Shown here piece by piece: positions 9,315 through 19,606 of a DNA stretch of 64,000 nucleotides; positions within the stretch are counted from its first letter, which is position 1, and each line of letters begins with the position of its first letter. This DNA is from Mucilaginibacter robiniae. Lineage in GTDB: Bacteria; Bacteroidota; Bacteroidia; Sphingobacteriales; Sphingobacteriaceae. The stretch is taken from positions 3,472,001-3,536,000 of the forward strand of contig NZ_CP051682.1 of the NCBI RefSeq assembly GCF_012849215.1. The letters run 5' to 3'. A model generated the notes under the pieces. That model was not told the origin of the DNA and searched no databases. It saw nothing but the letters and a program-made list of their open reading frames with translations. Position numbers and translations under genes: made by a program.

Positions 9315-9767
9315 TTATTTCTGGTTCAGGTAAGCCTGTAAATCATTTAAGGCTTTATCCCAACCTTCCTGATGTGGCGTAATAGATTCATCATCTTGAA
9401 AGTTCTTTTGGGTTACCTTAATTTTACTGCCATCACCATTAGCTACAAACTCAATAGTTAATTCATGGTCGCTGGGTTTAATGGTATCTGTTGGTATATC
9501 CCAGTTCCAACTATACATTAATTTTTCATTAGGTTTTACTTCTTTGTAGTCACCAGTAATAGCAAGTGCAATTTGATGATCTTTGCCTTCAAATTCATAT
9601 TTGAATTTACCACCTTCACGAACATCCAGATTAACTGTAGTTAAATGGTTTTCTGATGGTTTCCACCATTGTTTCAAATCTTCAGGTGTTATCCATGCTT
9701 GGTATAACTTTTCTACCGGAACAGCAAAATCTTTTTCCGCACCAAGTTTCAATTCGTTGTTTTCCAT
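9315..9767 (-). CDS. SRPBCC/AHSA1 domain protein
   Basis: A 150-residue START-like ligand-binding fold: KDFAVPVEKLYQAWITPEDLKQWWKP at the N-terminus and HQEGWDKALNDLQAYL at the C-terminus. The ATG at 9767 (product MENNELKLG) is chosen because family similarity begins there. A longer frame to 9866 would add a hydrophobic segment not expected for the family. Function beyond binding of a hydrophobic ligand or a stress role is unknown. Confidence 0.82.
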   Translation of the reverse strand: MENNELKLGAEKDFAVPVEKLYQAWITPEDLKQWWKPSENHLTTVNLDVREGGKFKYEFEGKDHQIALAITGDYKEVKPNEKLMYSWNWDIPTDTIKPSDHELTIEFVANGDGSKIKVTQKNFQDDESITPHQEGWDKALNDLQAYLNQK

Positions 9768-9944
9768 AAAGTTAAATGTATCAGTAATAACCACGTATAA
9801 ATGAATGAATAGTTTTAAAAAGGTCAAACCTGATAGTTGTGTGATGGCTTGAATGATAAACTTCATGCAAATGACATAATGTAGTAAGCCGGTTTCAAGT
9901 AAGTTCTTTTGAGTATTTTTGAACCCTGATAGTACTACTACCGC

Positions 9945-11783
9945 ATGGGATATCCGAGTTTACAAGCCTGCATCACCGATTTGGAAAAGAATGGTCATTT
10001 AATCCGCATTCAGGAAGAAGTTGACCCATACCTGCAAATGGCAGCTATCCACCTGCGGGTATTTGAGCACCAAGGACCGGCTATTTTATTTGAAAAGGTA
10101 AAAGGTAGCCCGTTCCCGGCAGTATCTAACCTGTTTGGTACATTAGATCGGTCGAGGTTTATTTTTCGGGATACCCTGGATAAGATTAAAACCCTGGTAG
10201 ATTTGAAAACTGATCCAATAAAAGCTATTAAACGGCCGTTCAGTTACGCTAATGTGGCTCTTACAGCCTTATCAGCCCTGCCCATGAAAGTGGGTAAAAG
10301 CGCGCCGATCAACTTTGGCCGTACGCAAATCAGTCAGTTGCCACAAGTAGTAAATTGGCCAATGGATGGCGGCCCTTTTGTAACCATGCCACAGGTGTAC
10401 ACGGAAGATGCCGACAAACCCGGCATCATGAATGCCAACTTGGGTATGTACCGCATTCAATTGGCAGGTAACGAGTATGTGCAAAACCAGGAGATAGGCT
10501 TGCATTACCAGTTGCATAGGGGCATAGGCGTGCATCAAACTAAGGCTAACGCTAAAGGGCAGCCATTGAAGGTAAGCATTTTTGTAGGAGGACCACCCTC
10601 GCACCCAGTGGCAGCGGTAATGCCATTGCCTGAAGGCTTATCGGAAATGACCTTTGCCGGTGCTTTAGGTAATCGCCGTTTTCAATACTTTTATGATGCT
10701 GAAGGGTTTTGCATTTCTGCTGATGCGGATTTTGTAATTACAGGTACGGTAATGCCACACGAAAATAAACCTGAAGGGCCATTTGGCGACCACTTGGGCT
10801 ATTACAGCTTAACGCATCCATTTCCGCTCATGAAGGTGCATAACGTGTATCATCGGAAAAATGCAATATGGTCGTTCACGGTAGTAGGGCGCCCACCACA
10901 GGAGGATACCAGTTTTGGCGCACTCATACACGAAATTACAGGTTCGGCCTTGCCTTCGGAAGTTCCGGGATTACATGCCGTTAACGCGGTAGATGCTGCT
11001 GGAGTACATCCGTTGTTGTTTGCGATCGGCAGCGAACGCTACACACCTTACCTGAAAGAACGCCATCCGCAAGAAATATTAACGATTGCCAACCATATAC
11101 TAGGTAAAAACCAGTTAAGCTTGGCTAAATACCTGTTTATTGCCGCTAAAGAAGATAGCCCTTCTCTAAATGTAAATGATATTGCTGGGTTCATGAAACA
11201 TGTTCTGGAACGGGTTGATTTAACTCGCGACCTGCACTTCTATACCAAAACTACCATTGATACACTGGATTACAGTGGTAACGGCCTGAACAGTGGCAGT
11301 AAAGTAGCAGTGACCGTTGCCGGAGATATTAAACGCCAATTATGGACTGAGCTACCTACTAATTTTAGCTTGCCTCGGCCGTTCAATGTGTTTAAAATGG
11401 CTATGCCCGGTGTATTAGCTATTGAGGTGCCCAAACACATTCATGAAGAAGACATACCCGAAGCTATCGGTATACTGGATAGCTACCTGCGTGATGAAGA
11501 TTTGAACGGATTACCGTTACTAGTGCTGTGTGATGATGCTGGTTTTACGGCGCAAAACATTAACAACTTGGTTTGGGTAACCTTTACCCGCAGTAATCCA
11601 TCGCATGATATGTACGGCATTAACAGCTTCACGGAGCATAAACATTGGGGCTGTCGTGGTCCGCTGATTATTAACGCCCGTATTAAACCACATCATGCGC
11701 CCGTGCTGGAAAAAGATCCGACCGTCGAAAAGCTAATCGATAAAATGGGCGAAAAGGGCGGAAGTCTACATGGAGTGATTTAG
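9945..11783 (+). CDS. UbiD family (prenylated-FMN) decarboxylase
   Basis: A 612-residue UbiD-like protein, the usual length for the longer Bacteroidota branch. It has the start MGYPSLQACITDLEKNGHLIRI and the conserved blocks GIGVHQTKANAKGQPLKVSIFVGGPP and PEGPFGDHLGYYS. The E-P-GPFGDH region carries residues around the prFMN/metal site. UbiD enzymes (de)carboxylate aromatic or alpha,beta-unsaturated acids with a prenylated flavin made by UbiX. No ubiX is in the window. The substrate (quinone precursor or another acid) is not determinable. Confidence 0.9.
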   Translation: MGYPSLQACITDLEKNGHLIRIQEEVDPYLQMAAIHLRVFEHQGPAILFEKVKGSPFPAVSNLFGTLDRSRFIFRDTLDKIKTLVDLKTDPIKAIKRPFSYANVALTALSALPMKVGKSAPINFGRTQISQLPQVVNWPMDGGPFVTMPQVYTEDADKPGIMNANLGMYRIQLAGNEYVQNQEIGLHYQLHRGIGVHQTKANAKGQPLKVSIFVGGPPSHPVAAVMPLPEGLSEMTFAGALGNRRFQYFYDAEGFCISADADFVITGTVMPHENKPEGPFGDHLGYYSLTHPFPLMKVHNVYHRKNAIWSFTVVGRPPQEDTSFGALIHEITGSALPSEVPGLHAVNAVDAAGVHPLLFAIGSERYTPYLKERHPQEILTIANHILGKNQLSLAKYLFIAAKEDSPSLNVNDIAGFMKHVLERVDLTRDLHFYTKTTIDTLDYSGNGLNSGSKVAVTVAGDIKRQLWTELPTNFSLPRPFNVFKMAMPGVLAIEVPKHIHEEDIPEAIGILDSYLRDEDLNGLPLLVLCDDAGFTAQNINNLVWVTFTRSNPSHDMYGINSFTEHKHWGCRGPLIINARIKPHHAPVLEKDPTVEKLIDKMGEKGGSLHGVI

Positions 11784-11820
11784 CAGGCAGAATCAAGAGA
11801 TATTATTAGAAATGGTTTAC

Positions 11821-11873
11821 TTCGTAGTTACTGTTGTTTGTAACCCTAAACTACAAACAACAATAACTACGAA
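11821..11873. terminator. Long bidirectional hairpin terminator
   Basis: The 22-nt arms (11821-11842 with 11852-11873) have one mismatch and a 9-nt loop. The hairpin lies between the convergent ubiD-like and SDR genes. Confidence 0.7.
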
Positions 11874-11887
11874 AGCTAAAGTCTAGC

Positions 11888-12625
11888 TTAAACCATAGCG
11901 CCATTTGCGGCTATTACTTGCCCTGATAACCATTTTGAATCATCTGAAGCTAAAAACAGGATGATTTTGGTAATATCCTGGGGTTCGGCAATGCGGTTGA
12001 AGGCGTTTGACGCGGCAAGCCTGGCCAAAACTTCTTCAGATTTCCCATTCAGGAAAAGTTCAGTTTTTGTAGGACCAGGTGCTATGGCATTTACCGATAT
12101 GTTTCTGCCTATTTCTTTAGCGAATACTTTGGTCATCTGCTCAACAGCTGCTTTAGTTGCCGAGTAGATAGCATAACCAGGAAACATGGTTCGGGTAGTA
12201 CTTGACGAAAAGTTGATGATAATGCCGTTATCAGCTAGTTTTGTAGCAGCTTGTTTTAAAGTAAAGAAGGTGCCTTTTACATTAATATCAAAATGTTTAT
12301 CAAAGTCTGCTTCGGTATGATCTTTCAACAGTTTGGTAGTCATTACGCCGGCATTGTTAATCAGTACGTCTATTCTACCAAATTGCTGAATGCTCTGGTC
12401 AAACAGGTTTTCTACTTCATCTTCTTTGCTTACATTGGCTTTGATAGGTACAGCGGTACCGCCATTGGTTTCAATTTGAGCTGATACTTTTTCAGCTTCA
12501 TCACCGCTATTAGAGTAGTTGATGATCACTTTAGCACCTTGTGCTGCCAGTGAAATGGCCATATCGGCACCAATACCTCTTGATGCACCAGTAATCAGGA
12601 TTACTTTATCTTTTAAATTGCTCAT
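11888..12625 (-). CDS. SDR family oxidoreductase
   Basis: A 245-residue classical short-chain dehydrogenase. It has the cofactor motif TGASRGIG (12-19), NNAGV, catalytic Ser in NFSSST and YSATK (Tyr/Lys). The C-terminal segment ASDDSKWLSGQVIAANGAMV is typical of 3-oxoacyl-ACP reductase/glucose dehydrogenase-like members. The substrate is unknown. It is monocistronic. Confidence 0.92.
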   Translation of the reverse strand: MSNLKDKVILITGASRGIGADMAISLAAQGAKVIINYSNSGDEAEKVSAQIETNGGTAVPIKANVSKEDEVENLFDQSIQQFGRIDVLINNAGVMTTKLLKDHTEADFDKHFDINVKGTFFTLKQAATKLADNGIIINFSSSTTRTMFPGYAIYSATKAAVEQMTKVFAKEIGRNISVNAIAPGPTKTELFLNGKSEEVLARLAASNAFNRIAEPQDITKIILFLASDDSKWLSGQVIAANGAMV

Positions 12626-12788
12626 ATCATTGTTTTGTTAGTGCAAAGATAGAGGTAGCAATAAGATTGTTTATGGTGAGTGTTTCAGATTATGAGGGAG
12701 AGAGCTACAGCCGAAGAAAATCTATGAATAGTTGAATCTGTTTCTTTTATTGTTATGTTAAAATCTATGTAATTTATATATTTAAACC

Positions 12789-13658
12789 ATGACTGATAAG
12801 AGAAAACAAGCTGATTTTCTAAAATGGTTTGGCCCCTTACTTGATGCTTTAAGAGAACTAGGTGGATCTGGTAAGCCTAGAGAGGTATCTGATAAAATTG
12901 CAACAACAAAGATGTTATCAGATGAGGTACTAGAGCAAACTATAAAATCTGGTGAATCTAAATTCCATAATCAAGTTGCATGGGCCCGTCAATATTTAGT
13001 TTGGGAAAGGTTGTTAGATGATTCACAAAGAGGGACTTGGGTATTAACGCCAAAAGGGTGGAATGCAACTGTTACTGAAAAAGAAGCGAGAGCTATTTTT
13101 CAGAAATGGGTTAAGATTTACCAAGAAAGACGAAAATCTAAAGCTAATGAAGATGTTGTAAGTGATATTAATGAAGTTGAACCAGAGTTGGTTGAACAGG
13201 ATTATACGCCATCATTATTAGAAATCTTAAAAAAACTAACACCGCAAGGTTTTGAACAAATATGTGGTCTACTTCTACGTAAATCTGGCTTTGAGCAAGT
13301 TACTATTACAGGTCGGTCTAATGATGGAGGTATAGATGGAATTGGAATATTAGCACTTAATCCTTTTGTAAGTAATCGTGTTTTGTTTCAATGTAAAAGA
13401 TATGCATCAACTGCTGTTAGTGCCAGTCAAATTAGAGATTTTAGAGGAGCTATGAGTGGGAGAGCAGAAAAAGGAATTATAATTACTACAAGCAGGTTTT
13501 CAGAAGATGCAAAACGTGAAGCATCACGGGACGGCGCAGGACATATCGAATTAGTTGATGGTGAGAAATTAGTTGATTTATTTCAGAAAACAGAACTAGG
13601 TGTTAAACCAGTGACTATTTATGAAGTAGATTACTCGTTTTTTGAACCGTATTTGTAA
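12789..13658 (+). CDS. mrr: Mrr-like type IV restriction endonuclease
   Basis: A 289-residue protein. The N-terminal winged-helix Mrr_N-like region (about 8-95, ending RGTWVLTPKGWNATV) is followed by the Mrr catalytic domain (about 145-280). The nuclease signature is TPQGFEQICGLLLRKSGF, then NDGGIDG (metal-binding Asp) and FQCKRY (the QxK of the PD-(D/E)xK core). Such enzymes cut modified foreign DNA. No modification or specificity gene is adjacent, so it is an orphan. The gene is visibly more AT-rich than its neighbours and ends 4 nt before the convergent dacB stop, which suggests acquisition. Confidence 0.88.
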   Translation: MTDKRKQADFLKWFGPLLDALRELGGSGKPREVSDKIATTKMLSDEVLEQTIKSGESKFHNQVAWARQYLVWERLLDDSQRGTWVLTPKGWNATVTEKEARAIFQKWVKIYQERRKSKANEDVVSDINEVEPELVEQDYTPSLLEILKKLTPQGFEQICGLLLRKSGFEQVTITGRSNDGGIDGIGILALNPFVSNRVLFQCKRYASTAVSASQIRDFRGAMSGRAEKGIIITTSRFSEDAKREASRDGAGHIELVDGEKLVDLFQKTELGVKPVTIYEVDYSFFEPYL

Positions 13659-13662
13659 TATT

Positions 13663-15075
13663 CTACTTTAACTCATCTAACACTCTAAACAGCTTCTGTC
13701 GCATTATACTAGTAGTACCATTATAATTGTTAATGATAGCTGAAAAGCATAAACGGCGACCATCATGGGTTTGATAACCGGCGTAGGCTACCACATCAGC
13801 AATGGTACCACTTTTCATTTTCATGTTGTTGTAAATGGGGAGGCTCTCAAAAAAAGCATCATACCAAGGCTGACCTACTGCCGATTGCAGGATGCGAGCT
13901 ACGGAACGGGTAGTTACCCGATCACCGGGTGAAAGACCACTGCCATCATATATATTCAGCGTATGTACATCAATGCCGCGTGCTTTCCAGAAGTTTTGTA
14001 GGGTTTCCACACCTGTATGGGTTGAAACTGGCTTACCGGCTTTTACAGCCAGGTATTTTAAAAACTGCTCGGCATACAGGTTAATGCTCTTCTGGTTCAA
14101 CCAATAAACCATTTGCTTTAAGTAAGGTGATGGTATAGTGGTTAAGGTTTGAGTAATTGCTGGTGCTTGTTCCTTTTTACCTGTTAAGGTGATGGTTGAT
14201 TCTGGTTCGCCTGAAACCATCAGGCCCAAGCGTTTTAAAGTGTCGGTAAGGCGCCAGGCTGCATCATAAGCAGGGTCGGGCAGGGCTACAGAAATACTTC
14301 TTTTGCTTTGGTCAACTGCATAACTGCCGCGCAGGTACATGGATTTGTTACCCACCGGCAAATAGGCGTACGATTTATCGCCCATACCTGCTGGTGCATT
14401 GGCAATTTCACTGTTGAAAGTAAAATAAGGCATGGCTGGCACTGTTCTCAGAACGGTAGCCAAGCTGCCTACACTGCCGGTTTGCAGTTTGATATCAAAC
14501 GTGTTTTCGCGCCAGCACAAGGCTGAAGTGCCTGCGCCATAATAATTACCGGCATCTTGCCATATCCAGCCATCCGGAATAGCTTGCGTATCAAAAGCAG
14601 AATCATCGCCAATAATACGGCCATTAATTTGTTTGATACCTGCTTTTTGCAAAGCATTTACCATTTTGGCTAAAATTACGTTTTCTTTGGTATCTGCCCA
14701 TCGCCAGCTACCCAGGGTAGGGTCGCCGCCGCCTTTTATAATCAGGTCGCCGTTGAGCGTGCCAGTAGCATCAATACTGCCACTGTAGCCAATGTGGGTC
14801 TGAAACTGAAATTCAGGTCCTAACAAGTTAAAAGTCGTAATAGAAGTAACGGTTTTTAAAGTAGATGCTGGAGCTAAACCCATATCAGGGTTAGCGATAA
14901 ACACAGTTTCGCCAGTTTGTGCATCCAGTACCGTAAGCGATATGGAAGCATAGCGGCACTGGCTATCCTGTTGTAAGCGGGTAAAAGCAGCTTGTAAATT
15001 TTGTTGCAGGGTTTGTGCCTGCGTATAAACGTTAAAAAGTAAAAAGCTAATAATTAGTAATGGCCGTATCCTCAT
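13663..15075 (-). CDS. dacB: D-alanyl-D-alanine carboxypeptidase/endopeptidase (PBP4 type)
   Basis: A 470-residue periplasmic penicillin-binding protein of peptidase family S13. It has a signal peptide (MRIRPLLIISFLLFNVYTQAQ) and the SxxK motif APASTLKTVTS near residue 68. A SxN-like block lies in the region YDGSGLSPGDRVT, and the KTG-type motif appears as KSGTI (MKSGTIADVV). It trims or cleaves peptidoglycan cross-links. Its first 29 nt overlap the 3' end of the permease gene upstream, so the two may be cotranscribed. Confidence 0.92.
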   Translation of the reverse strand: MRIRPLLIISFLLFNVYTQAQTLQQNLQAAFTRLQQDSQCRYASISLTVLDAQTGETVFIANPDMGLAPASTLKTVTSITTFNLLGPEFQFQTHIGYSGSIDATGTLNGDLIIKGGGDPTLGSWRWADTKENVILAKMVNALQKAGIKQINGRIIGDDSAFDTQAIPDGWIWQDAGNYYGAGTSALCWRENTFDIKLQTGSVGSLATVLRTVPAMPYFTFNSEIANAPAGMGDKSYAYLPVGNKSMYLRGSYAVDQSKRSISVALPDPAYDAAWRLTDTLKRLGLMVSGEPESTITLTGKKEQAPAITQTLTTIPSPYLKQMVYWLNQKSINLYAEQFLKYLAVKAGKPVSTHTGVETLQNFWKARGIDVHTLNIYDGSGLSPGDRVTTRSVARILQSAVGQPWYDAFFESLPIYNNMKMKSGTIADVVAYAGYQTHDGRRLCFSAIINNYNGTTSIMRQKLFRVLDELK

Positions 15076-16501
15076 GTTTTACGTTACGTTGTGATATAAA
15101 ATAAATCGGGATGCCAATCAGAACAATAATCAGGCCGGGCCAGGTGTATTGCGGTTTGTAAATGATTAATAAAATGCAAAAAGCAATACCCATTAAAATA
15201 TAAATAGCAGGTAATACCGGGTAACCAAAAGCTTTGTAAGGTCGTGGTGCGTTAGGGCGTTTAACGCGTAGAATGTAGATGCCCAAAATGGTAAGCACGT
15301 AAAATATGACAACCACAAAAGAGATCATATCCAACAAATCGCCATACTTGCCGCTTAGGCATAGCAAGCTGGCTACTAAACATTGTATCCACAAGCCAAA
15401 CTCAGGTACGGCATTTTCATTGAGCGTGCCGGTTTTCTTGAAAAACAATCCATCTTTGGCCATAGTATAGTAAACCCGCGCACCTGCCAAAATCAACCCA
15501 TTGTTACAGCCGAAAGTAGATACCATAATCATCAGCGCAATAATAATGGTGCCGATATCACCAAAAATGATATGAGAAGCCGATACTGCCACACGGTCTT
15601 TTTCGGCCGACGCAATATCATGTAAGGGTAGCACCGCGGTGTACATAACATTGGCCAATACATAGATGAGCGTTACAATCATGGTTCCTAAAAACAAGCT
15701 TAGTCCAATGTTACGTTGCGGGTTCTTCATTTCGCCGGCAATAAAAGTAACGTTGTTCCAGGCATCACTGCTGAAAATGGAACCCACCATGGAGGCTGCT
15801 ATAGCGCCCAGCGCTGCGGCGGTGGTATAGGTAGCCGCTGTAACATTCCCATCTTTCCCCAAGCTGTGCATACTCCAGGCCTGGCTCCAGTTAGCATGCC
15901 ATACATTACCTTTCAAGGCAATAAAGCCAAACACAATCAGCCCGAATAAGCTGAGCAGTTTCGTTAGGGTAAAGGTAGTTTGTATAAGCTTGCCGCCTTT
16001 TACACCACGGGTATTGATGTAGGTAAGCAAGATGATTAATATAATGGATACCAGCTGGGCCGCACTAAAGTTGAATAGATAAGAGCCTATTGGAAAGCTG
16101 AACAAAATGTTATCTTCACTCACTGCCGGAATCAGGTAAGCAGCAAATTTCGAGAAAGCTACACCTACAGCGGCGATGGTGCCAGTTTGTATTACAGCAA
16201 AAAAGCTCCAGCCATATAAAAAGGCAATCAGTTTATTATAAGCTTCTTTCAGATATACATATTGCCCACCGGCTTTCGGGAACATGGCACTCAATTCGCC
16301 GTAGCTTACTGCGGCGGTTAAGGTCATGAAACCGGTAATAAGCCATACGGCAATGAGCCAGCCTGCTGAGCCTACATTACGAATAATATCAGCACTAACA
16401 ATAAAAATACCGGAGCCGATCATGGAGCCTGCTACCAGCATAGTGCCATCCAGTAGGCCCAATTCATGTTTCAGATGTGGTTGTTTATCGGTAGTTTCCA
16501 T
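15047..16501 (-). CDS. APC superfamily amino-acid permease (LAT-like)
   Basis: A 484-residue, about 12-span transporter. The first helix motif GTMLVAGSMIGSGIFIVSADI is the unwound substrate-binding GSGIF segment of APC carriers. SYGELSAMFPKAGGQYVYLKEAY and the multiple later helices fit the SteT/LAT exchanger branch. The amino acid carried is not evident. It overlaps dacB downstream by 29 nt. Confidence 0.88.
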   Translation of the reverse strand: METTDKQPHLKHELGLLDGTMLVAGSMIGSGIFIVSADIIRNVGSAGWLIAVWLITGFMTLTAAVSYGELSAMFPKAGGQYVYLKEAYNKLIAFLYGWSFFAVIQTGTIAAVGVAFSKFAAYLIPAVSEDNILFSFPIGSYLFNFSAAQLVSIILIILLTYINTRGVKGGKLIQTTFTLTKLLSLFGLIVFGFIALKGNVWHANWSQAWSMHSLGKDGNVTAATYTTAAALGAIAASMVGSIFSSDAWNNVTFIAGEMKNPQRNIGLSLFLGTMIVTLIYVLANVMYTAVLPLHDIASAEKDRVAVSASHIIFGDIGTIIIALMIMVSTFGCNNGLILAGARVYYTMAKDGLFFKKTGTLNENAVPEFGLWIQCLVASLLCLSGKYGDLLDMISFVVVIFYVLTILGIYILRVKRPNAPRPYKAFGYPVLPAIYILMGIAFCILLIIYKPQYTWPGLIIVLIGIPIYFISQRNVKHEDTAITNY

Positions 16502-16710
16502 TTAGGTTTTGGGGTTTAACGGCCTAAGCTATTTAATTTTTTGGTGGATTTAAATTTTAATAGGTAAAACTGTAAAATTCTGATACACTTTGTAATATTT
16601 TCGGTGAAAAAGCTGCTGTTGATTATTGTATAAGGGCGGATTTTATCTTTTCAATAAAAATAAGTACGTTTGGAGGACGATGATTTAATTTTTACAACTG
16701 ATAAGGAACA

Positions 16711-18243
16711 ATGAATTTATTTATTAAAAAGTCCATCAAGTCGTTACTTGCCGCTTCTGCCGAAACGGATAAGAGTTTAAAGCGGACGTTGGGTGTTACA
16801 GCTTTAATTGCCTTAGGTATAGGTGCTATTATTGGAGCCGGATTGTTTGTACGTACAGCAGCTGCTGCCGGCGGAAATGCTGGTCCAGCGGTAACTATAT
16901 CATTTATTATTGCTGCTGTGGGTTGTGCATTGGCTGGTTTGTGCTACGCCGAGTTTGCCAGTATGATACCTATTGCAGGTAGTGCCTACACTTATTCTTA
17001 TGCCACCATGGGTGAGCTTATTGCCTGGATTATAGGCTGGGATTTGGTGCTTGAGTATGCTTTAGGTGCAGCAACGGTAGCTATTGGCTGGTCGCAGTAC
17101 CTGAATGATTTGCTGCGAACGTTTTTTGGCTTCAGCATTCCTTACGAGTGGAGCCACTCACCGTTCCAGATTTCAGATGCTGGGGTACATGGTATTGTTA
17201 ACCTTCCGGCTATCTTAATTATTTTCCTGCTTACTATGTTGCTTATCCGCGGTACTGCTGAGTCTGCTGTGGTTAACAATATCATAGTAATGGTTAAAGT
17301 TGCTATTGTGTTGCTAATTATAGGTTTTGGCTGGCAGTTTATCAACCCGGCTAACCATACGCCATACATGATTCCTGCTGATGCCGGCAGCATTAAATTG
17401 AATACCGGTGTAATCCATAACTATGCTGACTCAGGTAATCACGGCTGGTTTGGGGTATTGCGTGGTGCTAGTATCGTATTCTTTGCCTTCATCGGTTTTG
17501 ATGCGGTATCTACAGCAGCTCAGGAAGCTAAAAACCCGCAAAAAGATATGCCTATGGGTATTCTGGTATCATTAGTAATCTGTACTGCCTTATACATTCT
17601 GTTTTCACACGTATTAACTGGTGTAGCTTCCTATAAAGAATTTTTAACCCAAGGCAGCGAGGCTTCAGTATCATACGCTATTCGTAACCACATGCCGGGC
17701 TATGGCTGGTTAGCTAAGCTGGTAACTGTAGCTATTTTGGCTGGTTTCTCTTCTGTAATTTTAGTGATGTTAATGGGCCAAACCCGTGTGTTTTATACCA
17801 TGAGCACCGATGGGTTAGTACCAGGCGTTTTTGCAAAGCTGCATCCAAAACACCGTACTCCATATAAATCACAGTGGTTATTCTTCATCTTCGTATCTGT
17901 TTTTGCCGGTTTTGTGCCTGATAGTATTGTAGGTGATATGGTAAGTATTGGTACACTGTTCGCCTTCGTGCTGGTTTGTTTGGGTATATTCATTCTGCGC
18001 AAAACTGATCCGAATATTGAAAGGCCGTTTAAAACACCTTTATACTGGTTGGTTTGCCCACTGGGCGCTGTTGTATGTTTGTTTATGATTGCCAGTGAAG
18101 GTTGGGAAAACTGGGCTCGTTTGATTGTATGGTTAATCATTGGCTTTGTGGTTTACTTTGGCTACAGCATCAAACATTCTAAAGTAAGAATGGGTATTAC
18201 TGAAGCACCTAATGATCCGCCTAATCCTAAATATGTTGAATAA
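16711..18243 (+). CDS. APC superfamily amino-acid permease (cationic amino-acid transporter-like)
   Basis: A 510-residue membrane carrier with GIGAIIGAGLFVRTAAAAGGNAG in helix 1, CYAEFASMIPIAGSAYTYSY, and FFAFIGFDAVSTAAQEAKNPQKDMP. The last block is characteristic of the CAT/YfnA group. It lies divergent from the other permease gene. A strong terminator follows 20 nt after the stop. Confidence 0.9.
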   Translation: MNLFIKKSIKSLLAASAETDKSLKRTLGVTALIALGIGAIIGAGLFVRTAAAAGGNAGPAVTISFIIAAVGCALAGLCYAEFASMIPIAGSAYTYSYATMGELIAWIIGWDLVLEYALGAATVAIGWSQYLNDLLRTFFGFSIPYEWSHSPFQISDAGVHGIVNLPAILIIFLLTMLLIRGTAESAVVNNIIVMVKVAIVLLIIGFGWQFINPANHTPYMIPADAGSIKLNTGVIHNYADSGNHGWFGVLRGASIVFFAFIGFDAVSTAAQEAKNPQKDMPMGILVSLVICTALYILFSHVLTGVASYKEFLTQGSEASVSYAIRNHMPGYGWLAKLVTVAILAGFSSVILVMLMGQTRVFYTMSTDGLVPGVFAKLHPKHRTPYKSQWLFFIFVSVFAGFVPDSIVGDMVSIGTLFAFVLVCLGIFILRKTDPNIERPFKTPLYWLVCPLGAVVCLFMIASEGWENWARLIVWLIIGFVVYFGYSIKHSKVRMGITEAPNDPPNPKYVE

Positions 18244-18263
18244 ACTACTTTGATATCTTTTAA

Positions 18264-18295
18264 AAGGTTCTGCACAAAAAGCAGAACCTTTTTTG
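18264..18295 (+). terminator. Intrinsic terminator after permease gene
   Basis: A 10-bp stem (18264-18273 with 18281-18290) with loop ACAAAAA is followed by a T-run. It separates the permease from the MFS gene. Confidence 0.88.
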
Positions 18296-18337
18296 TTATT
18301 AATCCTTTGTTAACCATACCAATTAGGACGCGGATAA

Positions 18338-19600
18338 ATGAAAATTGATAGAAATTTATGGGTGCTGGTGTTTGTGTGTATTATCAATTCCATGGGGTTT
18401 GGCATTATTGTTCCTTTACTATATTCGTACGGAAAAAAGTTTGGTTTAAATGAGCAAACCATAGGTGTACTAACAGCTTCTTTCTCCATAGCACAATTTT
18501 TTGCTACGCCTTTGTTAGGCGCTTTATCTGATAAATGGGGCCGTAAGCCTTTAATGGCTATCAGTCTGGCTGGTACCTGTGCTTCCTTTTTGTTGTTTGC
18601 ATCAGCTAAAAGTTTAATCATTTTATTTGCAGCCCGCATACTAGATGGGATAACCGGAGGCAATATATCGGTTGCACAAGCCATGATATCCGATACTTCT
18701 AGCCCAGAAGATAGGGCTAAAAGGTTTGGTATATTAAGTTCAGCTTTTGGGTTTGGATTTGTAGTAGGGCCGGCATTAGGCGGCTTGTTAAGTAAACTGG
18801 GTTTGCAGGCACCCTTTTACTTCGCCGCAGGCATAGCATTGATTGGCGTTTTATGTACAATATTCTTTTTAAAAGAAACCTTGCCAGGAAAAGCGGATAA
18901 CACAAATAAAGAAGCAAATGCCCAAAAACAGGATGTAAGGCAGGACGATTCAAAAAGTGCTGGTAATAACAAAGGTGCCAATAAGGAAAAGTCGGCTACT
19001 GGGCGTAAGTTTAACTTTGCATCGCTTATTACGGCTTTAAAAATACCAGTTATTGGTACTGCTGTATTTATTGGTTTTTTGCTTACCATGGCGCAGTTTA
19101 CCATGATTATCGGTTTCCAGACCTTTTCGGTTGATGTATTAAAAATCAGTACCACCCAAATAGGGCTTTGGTATGCAGGCTTTGGTATTACGGGTATTCT
19201 GATGCAATTGGCTGTGCCTTATATAAACAAAGTTATATCTTCAAAATCTACCATTTTACTCTTATCAACAGCAATTTGTATAGGAGCTATGGCCTTGGCA
19301 GGTATGTTTAAGGTGCTTATACCGTTCATTGCATTTATTTACGTTTACGGCCTCTTTAATGGCTTACGAACCCCTATGTTAAACGCCATTATAGCCGACC
19401 ATAATGATGAAAACAAGCAAGGTGAAATATTGGGAGTTAACCAATCTTACGCATCAGTAGGGCAAGTTTTAGGGCCGGTAGCAGCGGGTTTAATTACTGT
19501 AATTTCGGTACATGCCGTGTTCTTCTTGTCGGCTTTTTTCATTTTGATAGGTTTTTTGTTTACTTTTCGGTTGAAATCAAAAGAAAAGGCAAACTCCTAA
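18338..19600 (+). CDS. MFS transporter (TCR/Tet-like drug:proton antiporter type)
   Basis: A 420-residue major facilitator protein with two six-helix halves. The loop 2-3 motif LGALSDKWGRKPLMAIS is intact, and PALGGLLSKLGLQAPFY lies in helix 5. A hydrophilic central loop (about 185-225, Lys/Asn-rich) is longer than usual. A drug or metabolite efflux role is inferred. MarC follows after 6 nt, so they form an operon. Confidence 0.88.
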   Translation: MKIDRNLWVLVFVCIINSMGFGIIVPLLYSYGKKFGLNEQTIGVLTASFSIAQFFATPLLGALSDKWGRKPLMAISLAGTCASFLLFASAKSLIILFAARILDGITGGNISVAQAMISDTSSPEDRAKRFGILSSAFGFGFVVGPALGGLLSKLGLQAPFYFAAGIALIGVLCTIFFLKETLPGKADNTNKEANAQKQDVRQDDSKSAGNNKGANKEKSATGRKFNFASLITALKIPVIGTAVFIGFLLTMAQFTMIIGFQTFSVDVLKISTTQIGLWYAGFGITGILMQLAVPYINKVISSKSTILLLSTAICIGAMALAGMFKVLIPFIAFIYVYGLFNGLRTPMLNAIIADHNDENKQGEILGVNQSYASVGQVLGPVAAGLITVISVHAVFFLSAFFILIGFLFTFRLKSKEKANS

Positions 19601-19606
19601 AAACCC

